Notes: generated from the letters alone by a model not told the origin. A stretch of DNA of 64,000 nt from Aedoeadaptatus acetigenes (GCF_025566985.1 NZ_JAOQJD010000011.1:13490-77489); one strand, 5' to 3'. Shown: positions 42,512 to 52,630, counted from the first letter of the stretch. Translations and numbers: made by a program.

Positions 42512-43494
42512 CGATCCCTGTTTTCTATCTTTTCCCGCACCAAGGCTTCCACCTTGGCCAGGACATTTTCGAGACTGTCCCCTTGGGACGCGCCGGCTGC
42601 GCGGATGTGGCCGCCGCCGCCGAAGACGGAAGCAAATTCCGTGCAGTCCAAATAGCTTTTCGAGCGGAAGGACAGCTTCACTTCGTCGGCCTTTTCTTTC
42701 AGGAAAATCGCCATTTCCACGCCGTCGATGTTCCGCGCCTTTTCTACGATGCCTTCAGTTGCATCCTTCGCAGCGCCGGTGCGTTCCATGTCCTCTAAGT
42801 GGCATATGGCGAGGGATACTTTTCCGTCGGCCATAAACTTCAGATCGGACAAGACGCGGGCGTGGAGGGCCAGCTTTTCTTTCGACATGGACTGATACAC
42901 GGATCGAACCACGACATTGTGATCGCAGTCGGCGTCATAAAGGGCGGCGATCATGCGGTGGGTGTCTCCCGTCACGCTGTCGTATTGAAAGCTCCCCGTG
43001 TCCGTGGAGATCGCCGTGTAAAGCCCCGTGGCCATGGCAGGCGTGAGCTCAATGTCCATGGCTTCAAACACCTGAAAGAGCACTTCGCCCGTAGAGGTCG
43101 CCTTCGGCAAGACGCAGTTTAAATCGGCATAAGCATCGTTGCTCATGTGGTGATCGATGTTCACCGTATAGGCGGCCTTTTCAAAGAGCGCCTCGCCTTT
43201 GGTGCCGAAACGATGGACGTCCGACGAATCCAAGGCGATTAACAGAGGCAGGGGCTCATGGATCGAGTCGATGTCAACCCGCTCTTTTGTGGAGGGCAAA
43301 AAGGCAAAGTCTGCCGGCACGTCGTCATTTGAGACGTAGATCACCTTTTTACCCATGCCTTTTAAACAGCCCCACATAGCTTCCAAGCTTCCGAGATTGT
43401 CGCCGTCGGGACTCTTGTGGGAAATTATCCCCACAACCTCCGCGTCCTCAATTCTTTTCTTTAATTGCTCGGCGAATGCCTTGATATCACTCAC
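42508..43494 (-). CDS. nrnA: DHH-family oligoribonuclease/pAp phosphatase (NrnA)
   Basis: A 328-aa DHH/DHHA1 protein. Motifs are SHKSPDGDNLGS, ALDSSDVHR, NIDHHMSN and the C-terminal GGGGHIRAAG. NrnA degrades short RNA oligonucleotides and dephosphorylates pAp, which suits its place between rbfA and truB. The start is GTG 43494 with GGAG 7 nt upstream, overlapping rbfA by 8 nt. Confidence 0.93.
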   Translation of the reverse strand: MSDIKAFAEQLKKRIEDAEVVGIISHKSPDGDNLGSLEAMWGCLKGMGKKVIYVSNDDVPADFAFLPSTKERVDIDSIHEPLPLLIALDSSDVHRFGTKGEALFEKAAYTVNIDHHMSNDAYADLNCVLPKATSTGEVLFQVFEAMDIELTPAMATGLYTAISTDTGSFQYDSVTGDTHRMIAALYDADCDHNVVVRSVYQSMSKEKLALHARVLSDLKFMADGKVSLAICHLEDMERTGAAKDATEGIVEKARNIDGVEMAIFLKEKADEVKLSFRSKSYLDCTEFASVFGGGGHIRAAGASQGDSLENVLAKVEALVREKIENRDR

Positions 43495-43849
43495 CGCGAT
43501 GCTCCGATTCCATCACCTTATTGATGGTCTCTTCCAAGGCCATGCCCTTTTCGATGCTTTCGTCCAGCTCCAGAATCAGCTCCGGCATGGCTCTTAATTT
43601 TAAGCGACTTCCCAGCTCTTTTTTCATAAAGCCTTTGGCGCTTTCAAGGCCTTCCATGGCATCTTTTTTTGCCTCGTCGTCGCCGAAAATGGAAATCCCT
43701 ACGGTGGCGTAAGAGAGATCCCGCGTGACGGAGACGAAGGAGACGCTGGTTAAGGGAGGGATCCGAGGATCTTTCAATTTGTTTTGAATGATGTCGGAGA
43801 GTTCCCTCTTCACTTCTTCTGAAATACGGTGAACTCGTTTATCCTTCAT
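43487..43849 (-). CDS. rbfA: 30S ribosome-binding factor A
   Basis: A 120-aa KH-like factor with RISEEVKRELSDIIQNKLKDPRIPPLTSVSFVSVTRDLSYATVGISIFG. It aids maturation of the 16S rRNA 5' end. The start is one base after the infB stop, as in the classical nusA-infB operon. Confidence 0.95.
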   Translation of the reverse strand: MKDKRVHRISEEVKRELSDIIQNKLKDPRIPPLTSVSFVSVTRDLSYATVGISIFGDDEAKKDAMEGLESAKGFMKKELGSRLKLRAMPELILELDESIEKGMALEETINKVMESEHRGE

Positions 43850-43850
43850 G

Positions 43851-46265
43851 TTAAATTTCCTTCTTAATTTCTTTTTCGATATAGCATTCCAGCAAGTCGT
43901 TGACTTGAATGTCGTTGAAGTTTTCCACCATGAGGCCGCCTTCGTACCCTTGAGCGATTTCCTTGGCGTCGTCTTGGAAGCGCTTCAACGAAGAGATGGG
44001 GCCTTCGTGAATAATCACGTCGTCGCGCAGGACTTTAACGAATGCTTTTCGTGCAATTTTTCCCTTGAGAACGTAAATACCGGCGACGATGTCGTTGGAG
44101 GGAAGCTTGAAGGTTTCGCGAACCTCGCAGCGCCCCAGAACTTCTTCGGTGATTTCCGGTGTCAACATACCGCTAATGGCATTTTTCACGTCGTTTAGGA
44201 TGTCGTAAATGACGCGATAAGTGCGCACATCCACTTCTTCTTGTTTAGCCAACTCGATGGCGTTAATGTTCGGGCGTACATTAAAACCGATGACCAAAGC
44301 ATTGGACGCGGAGGCCAGGTTAATGTCGCTTTCATTGATTCCGCCGGTGCCGGAGTGAATGATGTTTACTTGCACTTCATCCACATCTTCGTTGTCGTTT
44401 AATTTCAAGAGGGATTGGTTCAGCGCTTCTACCGTCCCCTTGACGTCGGCCTTGACGACCAGGTTCAGATCCTTGAGCTCGCCTTCTTTGATCTTGTCGA
44501 AGAGATTGTTCAGGGATACCTTGTTCTTGGAGGCCAGCTTTTCTTCCCGTTCGTGGGCGATGTTTCTCGCGGCAATTTCTCTCGCGGTCTTTTCATCTTG
44601 AACGGCATAGACCGTATCCCCTGCGTTGGGAACGCCGTCGAGCCCCAGAACCACAACCGGAGTGGCCGGACCGGCCGTCTTCAAGCGCTTCTTCTTGTCA
44701 TCGGTCATGGCCCGAATGTGGCCGTAGCAGGTACCGCTGACGATATAGCTGTCGCTGGTTAAGGTGCCCTTTTGCACGAGAATGGTAGCCATGGGGCCCT
44801 TGCCCTTGTCGAGACGGGCTTCCACAATGGTGCCGATGGCCAGGCGATCGGGATTGGCCTTCAGTTCCAATACTTCTGCTACGAGAAGCACCATGTCGAG
44901 AAGCTCGGGAATCCCTTCCTTCGTCTTTGCAGAGACTTCGACCATAATGGTGTCGCCACCCCAATCTTCGCAAACCAGGCCTTCTTCAGTTAATTCCTGG
45001 CGCACGCGATCGGGATTCGCGCCTTCTCTGTCGATTTTATTAATGGCGACGATAATGGGCACGTCGGCTGCCTTGGCGTGGTGAATCGCCTCTCTCGTTT
45101 GCGGCATGACGCCGTCATCGGCTGCGACGACGAGGATGGCGATGTCCGTAATGGACGCCCCTCTGGAGCGCATGGCCGTAAAGGCTTCGTGACCCGGCGT
45201 ATCCAAAAACGTAATCAGTTTGCCGTTGGCCGAAACTTGGTAGGCGCCGATGTGTTGGGTAATGCCGCCGGCTTCCGATGCGGTGACGTGGCTCTTTTTA
45301 ATGACGTCCAAAATCGAGGTTTTGCCGTGGTCGACGTGGCCCATAACCGTAACGACCGGCGGTCGTTCCACCAAACTGTCTTCGGGATCTTCCTGATCTA
45401 AATTGTAGATCTCTTCGATATTCGAATCCGATTCGGAAATAAATTCGATCTCGATAGAAAGTTCGTCGGCTAAAATTTCAATGACATCCCGATCGATGGA
45501 TTCGTTTTGTGTCGCCATAACACCTAATCCGATTAATTTTGTTATAACTTGTGCCAAGCTGATGCCGACTGTGTCGGCAAATTCCTTCACCGTTAAGGGT
45601 GCCTTGATCTTAATAGCCCCGTCCCCCTTTACATCTTCCTTCGCCATACGTTCTTTACGCTTTTGGCTTCTGGACTTTTTCTTCGGCGCCTTGGGTTTTT
45701 CAAAATCTTGAACCCGTTGGCCGCCCTCTTCCCTGTTGCGCGCTTTTTTCGCTTCTTTTTGTTTTTTCTTCTTGTTCTTCTTTTTATCGGAATGCTTGCC
45801 GCCCGTGCCGTCTGAAAATTGCTTTTCTTCGTGAACATTCACGTCCTCTGCGCTCTTTTCAGGCTCTTTGCGTAAAGGCGTAGGCGCTTCTTTGGCCGCA
45901 GCCGGTTCCGCTTGTTTGCGGGGTTTTTGCGGCTCTTTTTTTTCTTCGGATTTCTTCGGCATCTTCTCTTCTTTTTTCGGCTTCGACTCCTTGGTCTCAG
46001 GCGCAGGTTTTTTCACAGGTGCCGCTTCCTGTTTTTTCTCTTTCTTCGCCTTGGTTTCGGTATCTTTCTTTTCCGGTTCGTTTTCGCCCGTACTCTGGGC
46101 GCTTTGCGCCTTTCGGATATAATTCAAAAGATCCTTTTGCTGCTCTTCAGTTAAAGTACTCATGTGACTTTTCACGGTAATATCCGCCCGGGCCAGAATT
46201 TCCATTAAATCCTTGCTGGCCATGCCGTATTCCTTGGCTACCGTATACACTCGTTTGTTCGACAT
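43851..46265 (-). CDS. infB: translation initiation factor IF-2
   Basis: An 804-aa GTPase. The N-terminal IF2N domain is followed by a long Lys/Glu-rich linker (about residues 55-215), then the G domain with GHVDHGKTS, DTPGHEAF and NKID. C-terminal beta-barrel domains bind initiator tRNA. It is encoded directly after rnpM. The ylxQ (L7Ae-like) gene, often found between ylxR and infB in Bacillota, is missing here, as the gap is only 26 nt. Confidence 0.97.
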   Translation of the reverse strand: MSNKRVYTVAKEYGMASKDLMEILARADITVKSHMSTLTEEQQKDLLNYIRKAQSAQSTGENEPEKKDTETKAKKEKKQEAAPVKKPAPETKESKPKKEEKMPKKSEEKKEPQKPRKQAEPAAAKEAPTPLRKEPEKSAEDVNVHEEKQFSDGTGGKHSDKKKNKKKKQKEAKKARNREEGGQRVQDFEKPKAPKKKSRSQKRKERMAKEDVKGDGAIKIKAPLTVKEFADTVGISLAQVITKLIGLGVMATQNESIDRDVIEILADELSIEIEFISESDSNIEEIYNLDQEDPEDSLVERPPVVTVMGHVDHGKTSILDVIKKSHVTASEAGGITQHIGAYQVSANGKLITFLDTPGHEAFTAMRSRGASITDIAILVVAADDGVMPQTREAIHHAKAADVPIIVAINKIDREGANPDRVRQELTEEGLVCEDWGGDTIMVEVSAKTKEGIPELLDMVLLVAEVLELKANPDRLAIGTIVEARLDKGKGPMATILVQKGTLTSDSYIVSGTCYGHIRAMTDDKKKRLKTAGPATPVVVLGLDGVPNAGDTVYAVQDEKTAREIAARNIAHEREEKLASKNKVSLNNLFDKIKEGELKDLNLVVKADVKGTVEALNQSLLKLNDNEDVDEVQVNIIHSGTGGINESDINLASASNALVIGFNVRPNINAIELAKQEEVDVRTYRVIYDILNDVKNAISGMLTPEITEEVLGRCEVRETFKLPSNDIVAGIYVLKGKIARKAFVKVLRDDVIIHEGPISSLKRFQDDAKEIAQGYEGGLMVENFNDIQVNDLLECYIEKEIKKEI

Positions 46266-46291
46266 GAGAACACCTCCTTAATATAAGGGGT

Positions 46292-46561
46292 TTATAGATC
46301 TGAAAGTGATTTGCGCAGCGATTCAATGGCCTCTTCGGACAAATCTTTGCCCAATGCCTTATAGATGGCCTTCGATTTAATCGCCTTATTTAAACACTTT
46401 ATATCTTTACAAACATAAGCACCTCTGCCGTTTGCTTTTCCCGTTTCATCTATAAAAACCTCTTGTTCTTTATTTTTTACGATTCGTGTGAGCTCTTTTT
46501 TCGGTTTCGATTCTGAACACCCGACGCATTTGCGCAAGGGCACTTTTTTTGGCTTGTTCAT
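46292..46561 (-). CDS. rnpM: RnpM/YlxR RNA-binding protein (DUF448)
   Basis: An 89-aa protein with PLRKCVGCSESKPKKELTRIVKN and GRGAYVCKDIKCLNKAIKSKAI, the YlxR signature. The family binds RNA, and in Bacillus it has been linked to RNase P regulation. It lies between nusA and infB as usual. Confidence 0.92.
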   Translation of the reverse strand: MNKPKKVPLRKCVGCSESKPKKELTRIVKNKEQEVFIDETGKANGRGAYVCKDIKCLNKAIKSKAIYKALGKDLSEEAIESLRKSLSDL

Positions 46562-46573
46562 GGATGAATCCTC

Positions 46574-47863
46574 TTACTCATCTTCTTTCGCTTTCTCCGC
46601 TTCTTCTTCGTAATCTTCTTCCGAGGACGAATCCGCGTCTTTAAATAGATCCGATAAGTCCATGCCCGTTAAGCCGCCGATGCTGGCGAAATTATCGGCC
46701 TCATTGGATTCGATTTTTTCTTCGACGGGAGAATATTCATCTGCCGCTGACACGTCCGGCGCCTCGGCTTGGGTATTTTCGAAGTAGGTTCTGAAGTCGT
46801 CTGCATCCATTCCCAAAGAATCCAGGTATTCGTCAAATTGGGTTTCGGATTTTATGTCAATCTTCCAATTGGTCAATTTCGCTGCCAGACGTGCGTTTTG
46901 GCCTTCCTTGCCAATGGCCAAGGACAGTTGATAGTCCGGAACCACGACCATGGCCGATTTCTCCCGTTGATTGATGAAAACTTCCACTACTTTCGACGGG
47001 CTCAAGGCGTTGCCGATAAAGGCGGCAATGTCTTTTTCCCAAATGACGATGTCAATTTTTTCATCGTGGAGCTCGTCGACGATGGTCTTCACGCGGCTGC
47101 CTTTAAATCCGACGCAGGCGCCCAGGGGATCCACGTCCTCGTCCTTGCTGAACACGGCGATCTTCGTTCGGCTTCCGGCTTCTCTCGCAATGGAAAAGAT
47201 TTCGACGATGCCGTCGTGAATTTCCGGTACCTCCAGTTCAAAGAGGCGGCGCACCAGATTGGGATGGCTTCTGGAGAGCACGATTTGCGGCCCTTTGGGC
47301 TGCTTATTTACTTCCAGTACCAACATTTTGTAGCGATCGCCTTGGTGGTAGGACTCCCCTTGAATTTGCTCCGATACGGGCAAAATGGCTTCGGTTTTTC
47401 CTAAATCCACAAAGACATTGCCTTTGGTCACTCTTTGTACGTCACATGTAATGATTTCATTTTCCCGATCGGCGTAATCGTCGTAAATCACGTCGCGCTC
47501 GGCGTCTTTGATCCGTTGAATGACGACTTGTCTCGCCGTTTGTGCAGCGATGCGGCCGAATTTTTCCGGATCGATTTTTTCGTAATAAATGTCGCCGATT
47601 TCGAGCCTCGGGTTTTCTCTTCGCGCATCTTCCACGGCGATTTCCGTGTTCTCGTCAAAGACTTCATCCACCACTTCTTTTTCGGCGGCCAGGGAAATTT
47701 CTCCCGTATCCCGATTGATTTCAACAATGACATTCTGTGTCGTTCCGAAATTTTTCTTGTAGCTGGACACAAGAGCCGTTTCCAGGGCCTCGATAATCAC
47801 GTCTTCCGGGATTCCTTTTTCGCTTTCCAATTGCTTCAGAGCTAAAATAAACTCTTCGTTCAT
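46574..47863 (-). CDS. nusA: transcription termination/antitermination factor NusA
   Basis: A 429-aa protein: an N-terminal RNAP-binding domain, an S1 domain (VQRVTKGNVFVDLGKTEAILP) and KH1/KH2 domains (CVGFKGSRVKTIVDEL, AIGKEGQNARLAAKLTNW). A highly acidic C-terminal tail (SSSEEDYEEEAEKAKEDE) follows. It modulates pausing and termination. The acidic tail of about 60 residues after the KH domains is longer than in B. subtilis NusA, which ends shortly after KH2. Confidence 0.96.
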   Translation of the reverse strand: MNEEFILALKQLESEKGIPEDVIIEALETALVSSYKKNFGTTQNVIVEINRDTGEISLAAEKEVVDEVFDENTEIAVEDARRENPRLEIGDIYYEKIDPEKFGRIAAQTARQVVIQRIKDAERDVIYDDYADRENEIITCDVQRVTKGNVFVDLGKTEAILPVSEQIQGESYHQGDRYKMLVLEVNKQPKGPQIVLSRSHPNLVRRLFELEVPEIHDGIVEIFSIAREAGSRTKIAVFSKDEDVDPLGACVGFKGSRVKTIVDELHDEKIDIVIWEKDIAAFIGNALSPSKVVEVFINQREKSAMVVVPDYQLSLAIGKEGQNARLAAKLTNWKIDIKSETQFDEYLDSLGMDADDFRTYFENTQAEAPDVSAADEYSPVEEKIESNEADNFASIGGLTGMDLSDLFKDADSSSEEDYEEEAEKAKEDE

Positions 47864-47880
47864 CGTTTTTTCTTTGCCTC

Positions 47881-48342
47881 CTAAAATTCAATGACCTGTC
47901 GCATTAATGAGATGGATTTTGAATCAAAGGTGACAATATTTCCATCTTCTGTGCGGATATCCACGGTGTCGTCGCCGTAGTCCGCTAAAATACCTACATA
48001 TTCTTTTTGGTCGTTTACTTTTTTGTACAGGTGAACCTCGACCTTTTTTCCCATGTTCCTGCGGTAATCATCTTTCGTGCGAATGGGCCGATCCAATCCG
48101 GGGGACTGAACCTCCAGGGTATACTTGCCTTCAAACAAATCCTTGTCGTCGATCATGTCTCCTACGGCACGGGATATATCGGCGCAGTCGTCGATTTGCA
48201 CCCCATCGGGATGATACACCGTAATTATAATGCGCGACGGATTTTTGTTGGTGATGGCAATTTCCACCACCTCATACTCTCGCTCGGCGGCCGCTTTTTC
48301 CGCCGCCTCCGAAACAATCGCGCGTACTTGAGAATGTTTCAA
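47881..48342 (-). CDS. rimP: ribosome maturation factor RimP
   Basis: About 153 aa with the two RimP domains, including VVEIAITNKNPSRIIITVYHPDG...CADISRAV and the central YTLEVQSPGLDRPI motif. It aids 30S subunit assembly. I place the start at TTG 48342 (TTG AAA CAT), since the strong GGGAGGTGAG site (48355-48346) overlaps the ATG at 48357 and would initiate 3-6 nt downstream. It heads the rimP-nusA-infB operon and follows a promoter in the end of polC. Confidence 0.92.
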   Translation of the reverse strand: MKHSQVRAIVSEAAEKAAAEREYEVVEIAITNKNPSRIIITVYHPDGVQIDDCADISRAVGDMIDDKDLFEGKYTLEVQSPGLDRPIRTKDDYRRNMGKKVEVHLYKKVNDQKEYVGILADYGDDTVDIRTEDGNIVTFDSKSISLMRQVIEF

Positions 48343-48357
48343 GAACTCACCTCCCAT

Positions 48358-48392
48358 AAAAAACTAGAGTGGTGGACCCACTCTAGTTCTAC
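48358..48392 (-). terminator. terminator/attenuator between polC and rimP
   Basis: On the minus strand AACTAGAGTGG pairs with CCACTCTAGTT around a 5-nt loop, with a T-run directly after it. It lies downstream of both polC and the rimP promoter, so it could end polC transcripts and also attenuate rimP-operon transcripts. Confidence 0.85.
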
Positions 48393-48409
48393 TCGTCTAT
48401 CTTTTCTTT

Positions 48410-48438
48410 AGTATATCACATTTTGGCACTATCGCCAA
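48410..48438 (-). promoter_or_regulatory. promoter of the rimP-nusA-infB operon
   Basis: On the minus strand TTGGCG (48438-48433), 17-bp spacer, TATACT (48415-48410) with a TGA extended -10. The -35 and most of the spacer lie in the last codons of polC. Confidence 0.65.
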
Positions 48439-51400
48439 TAAGATCCATCATGCTTAACTGGTTATCTTTCGGGATTCCTTGAAGGGCGCCGTGGGCTTTC
48501 AGGGTCTCTACGACGGTTTTCGACGCGCCGCTTCGATTCACCATGTCTTCAACGGAAAGGAAGGGCTGTTCGTTCATGGCCTCATAAATTTCCTTCGCCA
48601 CCGTATGGCCGATCCCCTGAAGGGAACTGATGGGCAGAAGCACCTTGTTTTCGTAGACGGAAAATTTCTCGTAATGAGAGGCACCTAAGTGAATGGGCTC
48701 GAATTCGTAGCCTCGCGCCATCATTTCCAATACGACTTTCAAAATAGGGATTTCAGACAGTTCCGCTTTCGTCGCCTCGTCGTTTCCTTCGATCCATTCA
48801 ACACGCTGTTTAACGGCGTCATAGCCTTGAACCAAAAGGTCGCCGTTTAGGTCGGAAAGTTTTGTCGTAAAATAGGCGGCGTAAAAGGCCAGCGGGTAAT
48901 GAACCTTGTACCAGGCGATGCGAAGACTGGTCATGACGTAGGCCACCGCATGGGCTCTGGGGAACATGTACTTGATTTTTTCGCAACTTTCAAAGTACCA
49001 ACTCGGCACGTCCAATGTCTTTAACACGTCCATGTATTTTTCGGGAAGACCGCGTCCTTTTCGTACAGCTTCCATGGTGTCGAAGGCCACTTTGTTTTCC
49101 GCACCGGCAATAATCAGGTAGTTCATAATATCTTCCCGCGTACTGATGACTTCGGAGATCGTCGCCTTACTTGAGTGGACGAGATCCTGTGCATTTCCCG
49201 TCCACACGTCGGTGCCGTGGGAAAGGCCTGAAATATTGACCAACTCGCCGAAGGTGGCGGGCTTCGTGTCCATGAGCATGCGCACGACGAAGTCTGTGCC
49301 GAACTCGGGAATCCCCAGGGTGCCCGTAGGCGACGAGAATAGGGATTCGTCGACTTTTAGCGCGTCGGCGGATGTAAACAGGCTCATGACTTCGGGATCG
49401 TCCATGGGAATGTCTTCCATGGCCACGCCGGTTAAGTCTTCCAACATGCGGAGAATTGTGGGCGCATCGTGGCCAAGGATGTCCAGTTTTAAAATATTTT
49501 CGCTAATGGAGTGGTAGTCGAAGTGTGTGGTAATGACGTTTTTCTTCTTCTCATCCGCCGGATACTGAATGGGCGTGAAGTGGTGAATGTCTTCGTCTTT
49601 CGGCACGACCATTATGCCGCCCGGGTGTTGGCCGCTTGTCCGCTTCACTCCTTCGATGCCCTTTGCCAAACGCAGGATCTCCACGGGGTTTTTCTGAAGA
49701 TTGTTTTCTTCGGTAAATTTCTTCACCAGGCCGAAGGCGGTCTTTTCCGCCAAGGTACCGATGGTGCCGGCGCGGAAGACGAAGCCCTCGCCGAAGTAAT
49801 CTTCGATGAATTTGTGGGCGGTGGGCTGATACTCCCCGGCGAAGTTTAAGTCGATGTCCGGTTCTTTGTCGCCGTAGAAACCTAAAAAGACTTCGAAGGG
49901 AATTTTATGGCCGTCGCGAATCAATGGCTCGCCACAGACCGGACAGTTTTTTCTCGGCAAATCGAAGCCGGTGCTCACTTTTCCGTCGTCGATAAATTCA
50001 CTGTGTTTGCACTTGCTGCAAACATAGTGGGGCATAAGGGGATTGACTTCCGTGATTCCCGTCATGGTGGCGACAAAAGAGGAGCCGACGGAGCCACGGG
50101 AGCCGACGTAATAGCCGTCGGCGTTGGATTTTTCGACGAGCTGTTGGGCGATTTTGTACATGACCGCGTAGCCGTTTCCGATAATGCTTTCAAGCTCCGT
50201 GTTCAGGCGATCTTCCACTATTTTCGGCAGGGAATCGCCATAGATTTCCCGCGCCCGTTTAAAGGCATCGGCCTTTAAATCCACGTCGGCATTTTTAATT
50301 TTCGGCGGAAATTTCCCCGAGGGAATGGGCGGAAATACCTCGATGGAATCGGCGATCTTTTTTGGATTGTCGATGACGACGGCTTCGGCATCGCCTGCGA
50401 GAAAAGAAAAGGCTTCGAGCATTTCGTCGGTGGTCATAAAATAGGCGCCGCCATTTGTAAAGGGACGGCCGCGGAATTTCGAGTATTCCAATATCTCGAG
50501 AAATTCGGCATTCTCTTTGTTCATATAGCGCACGTCTGAAGAGGCGATGACGGGAATATCCAGGCTTCGGCCTAAATCGAGCAAGTCGCGAATCATGGCT
50601 TTTCCGTCTTCTTCGCTTCGCAACAGACCGTCGGCATAGGCCCGCTCGTAGCGAGATACGGGCGCCACCTCAATGTAATCCAGAATGGACGCGATCCTCT
50701 TGAGCTCATCGTCCGACGCGCCGCGCAAGTAGGCGTCGATTAGTTCGCCCCCTTCTCCCCCGGAGCCGAGAATAAAGTTATTCTTCGATTTCAGCACTTC
50801 CGATTTCAACATGCGGGCCGTTCGGAAGAAGTGATCCATGTGCGAGGCGGAGATCAAGTGGTACATGGCCGTAAGTCCCTCGAGATTTTTCGGGAAAATC
50901 GTGAGCTTCGTCGGAAATGATTTTTCCGGCGACTTCGGTTTTAGGCGATTGAGATCCTCAGGATTCTCGATGCCGATCTTCGCCGCCATGGCCTGAAGCT
51001 GAATAAAGAGCTCCGCCGTGGCCTCGGCGTCGTTGACGGCGCGGTGGGCGCCCTGCAAATTGATGCCGAAGCGCTTCGCCAAGGTGCCTAATTTATAATT
51101 TTTCACCTGAATGTCCAAGGAACGTGCCAGAAGCAAGGTGTCGATGGTGGCATAGGGGACTTTTCCCTTCCGCCTGAATTCGATAAACCGCGAGTCGAAG
51201 GAAGCGTTGTGTGCAACCAAAATGCTGTCGTCGATAAATGCCTCAAAGCGAGGGAGCACCACGTCGATGGGATCGGCATCGGCCACCATGTCGTTTGTAA
51301 TGTGGGTTAATTCCACCACCTTCGGCGGAATGGGCTGCATGGGATTCACGAAAGTGGAGAAGCGATCCACGATGCGACCGTCTCGAATTTTCACGGCGCC

Positions 51401-52630
51401 GATTTCCGTCACCTCGTCGAAGCGCGGCGAAAAGCCCGTAGTCTCTAAGTCAAAGACCACGTAACTTGCCCCGTATTGAGCGTTCCCGGGGTTTTTAAAG
51501 ATATGCTCTCCGTCGTCCACCACATCGGCATCCACGCCGTAGAGAATGCGAATGTCGTGCTTCTTTGCAGCGCTCATGGCATCGGGATAGCCCTGCACCA
51601 CATTGTCGTCGGTAATGGCGATGGCCTCGTGGCCCCAGGCCTTGGCCTGCTTCGCGAAATCGTCGATGGTGTTGGTGCCGTCCATATTGCTCATTTTCGT
51701 GTGGACGTGCAGCTCGATGCGCTTTTTCGCGCTTTTGTCCTCCCGTTTTTGCGTGGGAACCACCTTCATATTTCGCGCAACGACGCTTTCCCTGCGGTCG
51801 AAACTGTCGAAATCGTATTTCCCGTGAACGGAGACGGTCTTTCCCTTGGAAAAAGTTTGAGCAAAGGCGTCGGCTTCCTGATTTTTTACAAAAGCCTTCA
51901 CATTGGTGCTGTCCGTCCCGTCGTAAAGGGAGAGGATAAACAGGGTTTTGTCGTTTTTTATGGGTCGCTCGTCGAAGTCGAAGACGGATCCCGTAATGGT
52001 GACGGTCTCACCGACGCGACAGTCGCCTATGGGCGTCGGGGGTTCAAATTTATTTTTTCCGAACTGGTAAACTTCGTCGCTCTTCGCCTTTTCCTTCGCC
52101 GCAGGCGCTTCGATCTTTATGCCGTCGCTGAACACCGATTCTTCGCTCTCGATCAACTCGTCCAAAGCACTCAATTCGCAGTCCCCGTCCGGACAGGCGC
52201 ATTCCAGGAAATAGCGCCGACCGGTGATTTCTTCGAGCCTGCTTTCGATGTGCATGGAGAGGACGGTCTTTTCCACTGTGGCGTTGGGCACATGAAGCGT
52301 AATGCGGCTTTCCTTCATGATAAAACAGTCACGCTCGAGCCAAGCATCGGATGCGGTAATGGAGGCCTTTAAAAAATTATAGATTTCATCTTCCGTGTAC
52401 GCCGCCCGCTCCGCTTGCTTTTCCCGGTAATTTGTCTTGACCGCAAGGGTGGGATAGCATTTTTTCAGAAGCGTTTCAAATTCATCGCGCCAATCCCCTT
52501 CTTCACAATCCATTTCCAGTGTCAAACCGGCAAGCGTCCGATTATAGATCACTTTTTTTATGGGCAGGGATTTATTTAAAATAAAATCCATCAAAGCGCG
52601 CTCTGATGGATGGGTGTTTTTGTCGATCAA
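48416..52630 (-). CDS. polC: DNA polymerase III alpha subunit, PolC type
   Basis: A 1404-aa Gram-positive replicase. In order it has an N-terminal domain, an OB fold (VGETVTITGSVFDFDERP), a PHP domain (ELHVHTKMSNMDGTN) and an inserted DEDD proofreading exonuclease (VVFDLETTGFSPRFDEVTEIG). A zinc site (CSKCKH...CPVCG) is followed by the catalytic palm with PDIDLNFAGEYQ and the beta-binding and duplex-binding C-terminus. The apparent start is TTG 52630, which overlaps the ispG stop. Full length and all key motifs are intact. Confidence 0.97.
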   Translation of the reverse strand: MIDKNTHPSERALMDFILNKSLPIKKVIYNRTLAGLTLEMDCEEGDWRDEFETLLKKCYPTLAVKTNYREKQAERAAYTEDEIYNFLKASITASDAWLERDCFIMKESRITLHVPNATVEKTVLSMHIESRLEEITGRRYFLECACPDGDCELSALDELIESEESVFSDGIKIEAPAAKEKAKSDEVYQFGKNKFEPPTPIGDCRVGETVTITGSVFDFDERPIKNDKTLFILSLYDGTDSTNVKAFVKNQEADAFAQTFSKGKTVSVHGKYDFDSFDRRESVVARNMKVVPTQKREDKSAKKRIELHVHTKMSNMDGTNTIDDFAKQAKAWGHEAIAITDDNVVQGYPDAMSAAKKHDIRILYGVDADVVDDGEHIFKNPGNAQYGASYVVFDLETTGFSPRFDEVTEIGAVKIRDGRIVDRFSTFVNPMQPIPPKVVELTHITNDMVADADPIDVVLPRFEAFIDDSILVAHNASFDSRFIEFRRKGKVPYATIDTLLLARSLDIQVKNYKLGTLAKRFGINLQGAHRAVNDAEATAELFIQLQAMAAKIGIENPEDLNRLKPKSPEKSFPTKLTIFPKNLEGLTAMYHLISASHMDHFFRTARMLKSEVLKSKNNFILGSGGEGGELIDAYLRGASDDELKRIASILDYIEVAPVSRYERAYADGLLRSEEDGKAMIRDLLDLGRSLDIPVIASSDVRYMNKENAEFLEILEYSKFRGRPFTNGGAYFMTTDEMLEAFSFLAGDAEAVVIDNPKKIADSIEVFPPIPSGKFPPKIKNADVDLKADAFKRAREIYGDSLPKIVEDRLNTELESIIGNGYAVMYKIAQQLVEKSNADGYYVGSRGSVGSSFVATMTGITEVNPLMPHYVCSKCKHSEFIDDGKVSTGFDLPRKNCPVCGEPLIRDGHKIPFEVFLGFYGDKEPDIDLNFAGEYQPTAHKFIEDYFGEGFVFRAGTIGTLAEKTAFGLVKKFTEENNLQKNPVEILRLAKGIEGVKRTSGQHPGGIMVVPKDEDIHHFTPIQYPADEKKKNVITTHFDYHSISENILKLDILGHDAPTILRMLEDLTGVAMEDIPMDDPEVMSLFTSADALKVDESLFSSPTGTLGIPEFGTDFVVRMLMDTKPATFGELVNISGLSHGTDVWTGNAQDLVHSSKATISEVISTREDIMNYLIIAGAENKVAFDTMEAVRKGRGLPEKYMDVLKTLDVPSWYFESCEKIKYMFPRAHAVAYVMTSLRIAWYKVHYPLAFYAAYFTTKLSDLNGDLLVQGYDAVKQRVEWIEGNDEATKAELSEIPILKVVLEMMARGYEFEPIHLGASHYEKFSVYENKVLLPISSLQGIGHTVAKEIYEAMNEQPFLSVEDMVNRSGASKTVVETLKAHGALQGIPKDNQLSMMDLIGDSAKM

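Noticed and set aside
51476..52372. 298-aa plus-strand ORF opposite polC
   Set aside because: Lies wholly antisense to the intact, motif-rich polC gene and has no recognisable domain; a shadow frame in GC-rich codons.
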